Shown: piece by piece, positions 7,789 to 12,810 of the stretch
How the letters are laid out: every line of letters starts with the position of its first letter
How positions within the stretch are numbered: the first letter of the stretch is position 1
NCBI GenBank assembly: GCA_946479205.1
Contig: CAMLFJ010000033.1
Location: 1-12,810 of the forward strand
From: an uncultured bacterium
GTDB lineage: Bacteria > Methylomirabilota > Methylomirabilia > Rokubacteriales > CSP1-6
Direction of reading: 5' to 3'
Length of the DNA: 12,810 bases
The notes under the pieces: model-generated
Seen by the model: only the letters and a program-made list of their open reading frames with translations
The model's database searches: none
Told to the model about the DNA's origin: nothing
Translations under genes and position numbers: made by a program

Positions 7789-7817
7789 AAAAACCGGCTT
7801 CCGCAGCGGAAAAGCGG
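7789..7817 (-). terminator. Possible intrinsic terminator after frr
   Basis: On the minus strand CCGCTT (7817-7812) can pair with AAGC-C-GG (7800-7794, one bulged C), with an inner CCG-CTG-CGG stem, followed directly by TTTTT (7793-7789). The hairpin is imperfect and the T tract short, so this is moderate evidence. It would end the rpsB-tsf-pyrH-frr unit before uppS. Confidence 0.35.
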
Positions 7818-7889
7818 CTGGGATTTCGCGAGATTACATTCTGCGGACGACCGAGGCTGACAACCGTTTACTTCTTCAAGCTCTCCAGA

Positions 7890-7916
7890 TGCGGGGGCCC
7901 AGAAATGGCCCCCGCA
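7890..7916. terminator. Strong GC hairpin downstream of frr (no T tract)
   Basis: A perfect 10-base-pair inverted repeat (TGCGGGGGCC with GGCCCCCGCA) closes a seven-base loop (CAGAAAT on the plus strand). It begins 51 bases past the frr stop codon. No T tract follows on either strand, so it is not a classical intrinsic terminator. It could protect the 3' end of the rpsB-frr message from exonucleases, help Rho-independent pausing, or mark a processed end. Strand of action is inferred to be minus from the genes. Confidence 0.55.
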
Positions 7917-7967
7917 CTCCCCCAACTTGCCACCAACCGTCTCCTGCTCCGCGGACGCTCGCGCTGC

Positions 7968-8528
7968 CTAGACGGTCATCACTTCCTGTTCCTTCTTCTT
8001 GGCGAGCTCGTCGATCTTCGCGGCGAAACGATCGGTGGTCTTCTGGATCTGGTCGTGGCCGCGCCGCTCCTCGTCCTCGGAGACCTTCTTGTCCTTGGCG
8101 AGGGACTTGAGCTTGTCGTTGGCCTCGCGGCGCGCGGTGCGGATCGCCACCCGGGCGTCCTCCGCGAACTTGCCGATCTGCTTGGCGAGCTGCTTGCGCC
8201 GCTCCTCGGTGAGCGTGGGCACCGTGAGCCGGATCACCTTGCCGTCGTTGCTCGGGGAGAGCCCCAGGTCCGACTTGGCGATGCCCTTCTCGATCTCCTT
8301 CATCTGCGAGGCGTCCCACGGCTGGATCACGATGGTGCGCGCGTCGGGCACCGACACCGTCGCGAGCTGGTTGATCGGCGTGAGGTTGCCGTAGGCCTCG
8401 ACCCGCACCCCGTCCAGGAGCGAGGCGTTGGCGCGGCCGGTGCGGACGCTCGCGAATTCCCGCGTGAGCGCGTCGGTCGCGGCCTGCATCCGGGCCTCGA
8501 GATCCTTCAACAGCGCCGGTTGGCTCAT
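7968..8528 (-). CDS. frr: Ribosome recycling factor (RRF)
   Basis: RRF, with EF-G, splits the post-termination ribosome for reuse. The 186-residue product matches the normal length (about 185). It starts with the family N-terminus and has ASVRTGRANASLLDGVRVEAYG (from residue 26) in domain I, and VPDARTIVIQPWD (about 60-72) within domain II. The C-terminal helices include the conserved RREANDKLK and KVSEDEERR stretches with their basic residues. ATG 8528 follows the pyrH stop by 4 bases, and a purine-rich AGGGGTAGGG spanning the pyrH end serves as ribosome binding site. It is the last gene of the rpsB-tsf-pyrH-frr unit, which is a very common bacterial order. The identification is firm. Confidence 0.98.
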   Translation of the reverse strand: MSQPALLKDLEARMQAATDALTREFASVRTGRANASLLDGVRVEAYGNLTPINQLATVSVPDARTIVIQPWDASQMKEIEKGIAKSDLGLSPSNDGKVIRLTVPTLTEERRKQLAKQIGKFAEDARVAIRTARREANDKLKSLAKDKKVSEDEERRGHDQIQKTTDRFAAKIDELAKKKEQEVMTV

Positions 8529-8532
8529 GGCC

Positions 8533-9282
8533 CTACCCCTTCGGCGCGCTCACGTCGGCGGAGACCACCGAGCCGACGGGCTCGCCCGTGACGATTCGAC
8601 GGATGTTGCCCTTGCGGGTGAGATCGAACACCACGATCGGGAGCTTGTTGTCCATGCAGAGCGAGATGGCGGTGGTGTCCATCACCTGCAGGCCGCGGTT
8701 GAGCACCTCGATGTAGCCCACCCGCGGCAGCTTCACCGCCGTCTTGTCCTTGGCCGGATCGGCGGTGTAGATGCCGTCCACCTTGGTGGCCTTGAGGATC
8801 ACCTCCGCGCCGATCTCCACCGCCCGCAACGCCCCCGCGGTATCGGTGGTGAAAAATGGATTACCGGTGCCCGCCGCGAAGACGACCACGCGCCCCTTCT
8901 CGAGATGCCGGATGGCCCGCCGCCGGATGTAGGGCTCGGAGACCGCCCGCATCTCGATGGCGGACAGCACGCGGGTCGCCACCCCCGCCTTCTCGATGGA
9001 ATCCTGGAGGGCCAGCGCGTTGATCACGGTGGCGAGCATGCCCATGTAGTCGCCGGTGGCCCGGTCCATCCCGCCCGCGCTGGCCGCGATGCCGCGGAAG
9101 ATGTTCCCGCCCCCGATGACCACCGCGAGCTCGACGCCCAGCCGCGCCACCTCGGCGAGCTCCTCCGCGATGCGGCTGATGACGTCGGGATCGATGCCGT
9201 AGCCCTGACCGCCCGCCAGCGCCTCGCCCGAGATCTTGAGCAGGACGCGCCGGTATGCGGGAGCCGCGCCGGGGGCGGCCAT
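8533..9282 (-). CDS. pyrH: Uridylate (UMP) kinase
   Basis: PyrH phosphorylates UMP to UDP in pyrimidine synthesis; it belongs to the amino-acid-kinase fold, is hexameric in characterised bacteria, and is usually GTP-activated and UTP-inhibited. The 249-residue product shows KISGEAL (16-22), GGGNIFRG (57-64), the GDYMGMLAT region (77-85), [12 protein letters not shown] (138-149) and [13 protein letters not shown] (164-176). The start ATG 9282 follows the tsf stop by 7 bases. The Shine-Dalgarno is weak, so translation is probably helped by tsf. About eight residues (AAPGAAPA) precede the usual YRRVLLK beginning and may be a low-complexity extension. An internal start is not excluded but no better ATG is seen. 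Its place between tsf and frr is standard. Confidence 0.98.
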   Translation of the reverse strand: MAAPGAAPAYRRVLLKISGEALAGGQGYGIDPDVISRIAEELAEVARLGVELAVVIGGGNIFRGIAASAGGMDRATGDYMGMLATVINALALQDSIEKAGVATRVLSAIEMRAVSEPYIRRRAIRHLEKGRVVVFAAGTGNPFFTTDTAGALRAVEIGAEVILKATKVDGIYTADPAKDKTAVKLPRVGYIEVLNRGLQVMDTTAISLCMDNKLPIVVFDLTRKGNIRRIVTGEPVGSVVSADVSAPKG

Positions 9283-9289
9283 GGCTGGC

Positions 9290-9892
<603 letters not shown>

Positions 9893-9903
9893 GGGAGCGT
9901 CCG

Positions 9904-10683
9904 CTAGACGCCGGCTTCCGCCGACTTCGTCATCTCGGCCTCGGTCACCAGAGGCATGTCCGGCGAGGCGGGGATCTCCTCCTCCGCCTCCTGCTTGGCG
10001 AGGCTGCCGCTGCCCTCGATGATCGCGTCCGCGATCCGCGAGGTGATCAGGCGCACCGACCGGATCGCGTCGTCGTTGCCGGGCACCGGGTAGTCGATCC
10101 CGGAGGGATCGCAGTTGGTGTCCACGATCGCCACGATCGGGATGGACAGCCGGCGCGCCTCCTCCACCGCGATCGTCTCCTTCTTGGGATCGATGATGAA
10201 GACCGCGGAGGGCAGCCGGTCCATGTTCTTGATGCCGACCAGCGTGCTCTGCAGCTTCGCGCGCTCGCGCTCGAGCCCGATCACTTCCTTCTTGGGCAGC
10301 CGCTCGTACTCGCCGGTCTCGCTCATCTCGTCGAGCTTCTTGAGCCGGGCGATGGACTTCCGGATCGTGGTGAAGTTGGTGAGGGTCCCGCCCAGCCAGC
10401 GGTGGTTGACGTAGAACTGCCCGCAGCGGGTGGTCTCCTCCAGCACCGTCTCCTGGGCCTGCTTCTTGGTGCCCACGAAGAGCACGATGCCCCCGTCGGC
10501 CGCGAGGTCGCGCACGAAGGCGTAGGCCTCGCGGAACTTCTTGAGGGTCTTCTGCAGATCGATGATGTAGATGCCGTTGCGCTCGCCGAAGATGTACTTC
10601 TGCATCTTCGGGTTCCAGCGCTTGGTCTGGTGGCCGAAGTGCACCCCGGCCTCCAGCAATTCCTTCATGGTGAGAGCTGCCAT
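9904..10683 (-). CDS. rpsB: 30S ribosomal protein S2
   Basis: S2 is a late-assembling protein of the small subunit body. The 259-residue product has the family beginning [22 protein letters not shown] (from residue 6), [12 protein letters not shown] (35-46), FVGTKKQAQ (69-77), [13 protein letters not shown] (92-104), FIIDPKKE (about 168-175) and [13 protein letters not shown] (about 185-197), and ends in an acidic, low-complexity tail. ATG 10683 is preceded by GGAAAGGA (10701-10694), 10 bases upstream. It is the first gene of rpsB-tsf-pyrH-frr. In several bacteria S2 regulates its own operon through the leader, and a 129-base gap precedes it here, but I cannot assign a specific leader fold. 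Identity is certain. Confidence 0.98.
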   Translation of the reverse strand: MAALTMKELLEAGVHFGHQTKRWNPKMQKYIFGERNGIYIIDLQKTLKKFREAYAFVRDLAADGGIVLFVGTKKQAQETVLEETTRCGQFYVNHRWLGGTLTNFTTIRKSIARLKKLDEMSETGEYERLPKKEVIGLERERAKLQSTLVGIKNMDRLPSAVFIIDPKKETIAVEEARRLSIPIVAIVDTNCDPSGIDYPVPGNDDAIRSVRLITSRIADAIIEGSGSLAKQEAEEEIPASPDMPLVTEAEMTKSAEAGV

Positions 10684-10812
10684 GGTCCTGCCGTCCTTTC
10701 CGTCGTCGTTCGGTTAGCCTCCGGTCGCGAGCGGCCGGCCCCCGGAGAGGGGCACGACACTTCCCCGCCAGCCGACGAGGGCGGCGGAGACCGAAGCTCG
10801 GAACCGTGCGTG
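10684..10812 (-). other. Gap between argJ and rpsB; possible rpsB leader
   Basis: This 129-base gap is the likely site of the rpsB promoter and leader, but I find no convincing -35/-10 pair on the minus strand. It contains small hairpins: GCCCC / GGGGC (10753-10749 with 10742-10738, six-base loop) and a CCGG pair around 10721-10738. GGAAAGGA (10701-10694) serves as Shine-Dalgarno of rpsB. A CCGA-GCT-TCGG stem near 10791-10801 lies just after argJ but has no T tract. S2 autoregulation here is speculation. Confidence 0.3.
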
Positions 10813-12027
10813 TTAGGTCGTGTACTTCGCGTTGATTCGAACGTACTCCTCACTGAGGTCCGATGTCCACACCCGGTCCTCGCCCCGGCCGAGGCCGAGG
10901 TCGATGGCGATAGTATAGGTCGGCCCGCCCATCACCTCGCGGATCCGGTCGATCCGGGCCCCCGGCCGCAGCATCCCCTTCTCGACCAGGGGCTCCCCCC
11001 CGATCGAGACCGCGACGCGATCGGCGGCCAGCCGCGCCGCGCTCTTGCCCAGCGCCATCAGGATCCGCCCCCAGTTGGGGTCCGCCCCGTTCACCGCGGT
11101 CTTCACCAGCGGGGAGTTGGCCACCGACCGGGCCGCGATCAGCGCCTCGCGGCGGGTGCGGGCCCCCTGCACCACCACCTCGACCAGCTTGCTCGCGCCC
11201 TCCCCGTCCTCGACCAGCATGCGGGCGAGCCGCTCGGCGATCGCCTGGAGCGCCCGCGCGAACTGGCGCAGGCCCTTGCCCCCGTTCTCGAGCGGCGCGT
11301 TCTCGGCCAGCCCGTTGGCGAGGATCGCCACGGTGTCGCTGGTGGACTGATCGCTGTCCACCGTGATCCGGTTGAAGGAGCGGTCGGTGGCCCGGCGCAG
11401 GACCCGCGGGAGCGAGTCACGCGCCACCATCGCGTCGGTGGCGAGGAAGCAGAACATCGTCGCCATGTGGGGCTCGAGCATGCCGACGCCCTTGGCGATG
11501 CCGCCGATCGTCACCGGACGCCCGGCCAGATCGAACCGGAGGGCCGCTTCTTTCGGGCGGGTGTCGGTGGTCATGATGGCCTCGGCCGCGAGGCGCCCGC
11601 CCTGCGGCGAGAGCCCCTTCACCAGCTTGGGCAGCCCGGCCCGGATCTTGTCCATCGGCAGCGGCTGGCCGATCACGCCGGTGGAGGCGATCAGCACCTG
11701 GCGCGGCGGAATCCGGAGCAGCTCCCCGGTGATGCGCGTCATCTCGCGCGCGTCCTTCACCCCCTGCTCGCCGGTGCACACGTTGGAGCAGCCCGCCGAG
11801 GCGAGGATGGCCTGGGCGCGGCCGTCGCGCACGTGCTCCTGCGAGACGAGCACCGGCGCACCCTTGATCTGGTTCGTGGTGAACACCGCGGCCGCGCGGG
11901 CGGGCGACGAGGAATAGACGAGGGCGAGATCCTTCTTACCGCTGGGCTTGATGCCGGCCGCGACGCCGGAGGCCAGGATGCCGGGCACGGCGGTGATGCC
12001 TCCCTCGAGCCACTGGAAGTCCGCCAT
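10813..12027 (-). CDS. argJ: ArgJ: glutamate N-acetyltransferase / ornithine acetyltransferase
   Basis: ArgJ transfers the acetyl group from N-acetylornithine to glutamate, recycling acetyl in arginine synthesis; some members can also use acetyl-CoA for the first step. The 404-residue product has normal length. It is an Ntn-type self-cleaving enzyme. The cleavage site is in KGVGMLEPHMATMFCF (179-194), where T190 would become the N-terminal nucleophile of the beta chain. It also has IMTTDTRPKEAA (151-162) and NGADPNWGRI near the C-terminal end. The usual NSGNAN stretch before CTGEQG reads as ASAGCSN here (76-82), an oxyanion-region variant worth noting. ATG 12027 lies 5 bases after the argC stop with no clear Shine-Dalgarno, so coupling to argC is likely. 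Whether it is mono- or bifunctional cannot be read from sequence. Confidence 0.96.
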   Translation of the reverse strand: MADFQWLEGGITAVPGILASGVAAGIKPSGKKDLALVYSSSPARAAAVFTTNQIKGAPVLVSQEHVRDGRAQAILASAGCSNVCTGEQGVKDAREMTRITGELLRIPPRQVLIASTGVIGQPLPMDKIRAGLPKLVKGLSPQGGRLAAEAIMTTDTRPKEAALRFDLAGRPVTIGGIAKGVGMLEPHMATMFCFLATDAMVARDSLPRVLRRATDRSFNRITVDSDQSTSDTVAILANGLAENAPLENGGKGLRQFARALQAIAERLARMLVEDGEGASKLVEVVVQGARTRREALIAARSVANSPLVKTAVNGADPNWGRILMALGKSAARLAADRVAVSIGGEPLVEKGMLRPGARIDRIREVMGGPTYTIAIDLGLGRGEDRVWTSDLSEEYVRINAKYTT

Positions 12028-12032
12028 GCGGG

Positions 12033-12810
12033 CTACGGATACACCGGAGGCGCGTCGAGGCCGGTCCGCTCGTCCCACCCCATCATGATGTTGAGGCTCT
12101 GGATGCCGTTGGCGGACCCGCCCTTGCCCAGATTGTCGAGCGCGGACACGCAGACCGCGCGCTTCGTGCGCGGGTCGGCCACCACCGTGACGTCGCAGAA
12201 GTTCGAGCCCACGACCGATCTCGTGGTCGGGCGTTGACCTTCGTCGAGCACGCGCACGAACGGCTCGCCCGCGTAGAACTCCTGGTAGAGCGCCACCAGC
12301 TCCGCGGTGGTGGCCGGCTTGGTCAGCGGCACCGACGCGGTGGTGAAGAGCCCGCGGTTGAGCGGGACCAGGTGCGGGGTGAACGCGACCACCACCGGCC
12401 GGCCCGCCAGCATCGAGAGCTCCTGCTCGATCTCGGGGGTGTGCCGGTGGGTGGCCATGCCATAGGCCTGGACGTTCTCGTTCGCCTCGGTGAAGAGGTA
12501 CATCGCGTCGGCCTTGCGGCCCTGGGCGCCCGCGCCGGTCACGCCGGACTTGCCGTCGATCACGATGCCGTCCACGCTCCCGCGCCCGCTCTTGAGCAGC
12601 GGGGCGGTGGCGAGGATCGCGCCCATCGGGTAGCACCCGGGCGAGGCCACCAGGGACGCGCCCGCGATCTGCTTGCGGTGCAGCTCGGGCAGGCCGTAGA
12701 CCGCCTCGGCCAGGCCGCTCGCGTCCTCGTGGGGCGCCTTGTACCACGTCGTGTACAGCGACGGATCCCGCAGCCGGTAGTCCGCGGAGAGGTCGACCGC
12801 CTTCTTGCCG
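12033..12810 (-). CDS. argC: N-acetyl-gamma-glutamyl-phosphate reductase ArgC (N-terminus outside window)
   Basis: ArgC reduces N-acetylglutamyl phosphate to the semialdehyde with NADPH, the third step of arginine synthesis. About 258 C-terminal residues of the usual 340 or so are present, in frame to the window edge; the NADP-binding start is missing because the window stops. The first visible residues VDLSADYRLRD belong to the core. The catalytic Cys is in ASPGCYPM (family NPGCYPT) and the catalytic His in FTPHLVPLNRGLF. It ends with VSALDNLGKGGSANGIQSLN, which closes the active site. The long-chain type with KxDAMYLFTEANENVQAYG indicates type 1 ArgC. It is the upstream partner of argJ, and its TAG stop is 5 bases before that start. 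Confidence 0.95.
   Translation of the reverse strand, partial: GKKAVDLSADYRLRDPSLYTTWYKAPHEDASGLAEAVYGLPELHRKQIAGASLVASPGCYPMGAILATAPLLKSGRGSVDGIVIDGKSGVTGAGAQGRKADAMYLFTEANENVQAYGMATHRHTPEIEQELSMLAGRPVVVAFTPHLVPLNRGLFTTASVPLTKPATTAELVALYQEFYAGEPFVRVLDEGQRPTTRSVVGSNFCDVTVVADPRTKRAVCVSALDNLGKGGSANGIQSLNIMMGWDERTGLDAPPVYP

Noticed and set aside
10665..10853. Short minus-strand open frame of 62 codons across the argJ-rpsB gap
   Set aside because: It overlaps both argJ and rpsB out of frame and has no similarity I recognise and no ribosome binding site; too weak to call a small gene or leader peptide.

Overview
This window is a tightly packed housekeeping cluster from a GC-rich bacterium. All 14 genes I can support lie on the minus strand, so they are transcribed from high to low coordinates. 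I see no mobile element, CRISPR array, rRNA or tRNA gene, phage gene or obvious transferred segment, and no gene-free gap longer than about 220 bases. The codons are strongly G/C-ending throughout, and nothing stands out in composition. RseP, the MEP isoprenoid pathway, undecaprenyl and CDP-diacylglycerol synthesis, and a gene order mixing argC-argJ, rpsB-tsf-pyrH-frr, uppS-cdsA-dxr-rseP, proS and rimP-nusA fit a GC-rich, Gram-negative-type lineage. Methylomirabilota/Rokubacteria or a deltaproteobacteria-like group are my guesses. The sequence alone does not fix the taxon. In many Proteobacteria the outer-membrane genes bamA-skp-lpxD follow rseP; here a small [2Fe-2S] protein and proS do.

Layout in the direction of transcription. 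(1) argC (truncated at the window edge, 12810-12033) and argJ (12027-10813), 5 bases apart, belong to arginine biosynthesis. (2) After a 129-base gap come rpsB, tsf, pyrH and frr (10683-7968), spaced 4-11 bases apart: ribosomal protein S2, EF-Ts, UMP kinase and ribosome recycling factor. (3) After a 218-base gap with two hairpins come uppS, cdsA, dxr, rseP, a thioredoxin-like [2Fe-2S] ferredoxin and proS (7749-1543). Here stop and start codons overlap (TGATG, ATGA, TAGTG) at every junction except dxr-rseP, which has a 7-base gap. This block makes the undecaprenyl carrier, phospholipid precursor and isoprenoid precursor, adds the intramembrane protease, and ends with prolyl-tRNA synthetase. (4) A 107-base gap holds a good sigma-70-type promoter followed at once by a perfect intrinsic-terminator hairpin, then rimP and the first two thirds of nusA (1435-1), which runs off the window.

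Together the genes serve translation (S2, EF-Ts, RRF, ProRS, RimP), transcription elongation and termination (NusA), envelope precursors (UppS, CdsA, Dxr), membrane proteolysis (RseP), and pyrimidine and arginine supply. I did not find a new defence, mobile or biosynthetic system. The observation most worth following is the compact promoter-terminator-ribosome-binding-site module ahead of rimP-nusA, which looks like an attenuator that NusA itself could control. Next are the ferredoxin embedded in the envelope/isoprenoid operon and a possibly leaderless uppS message.
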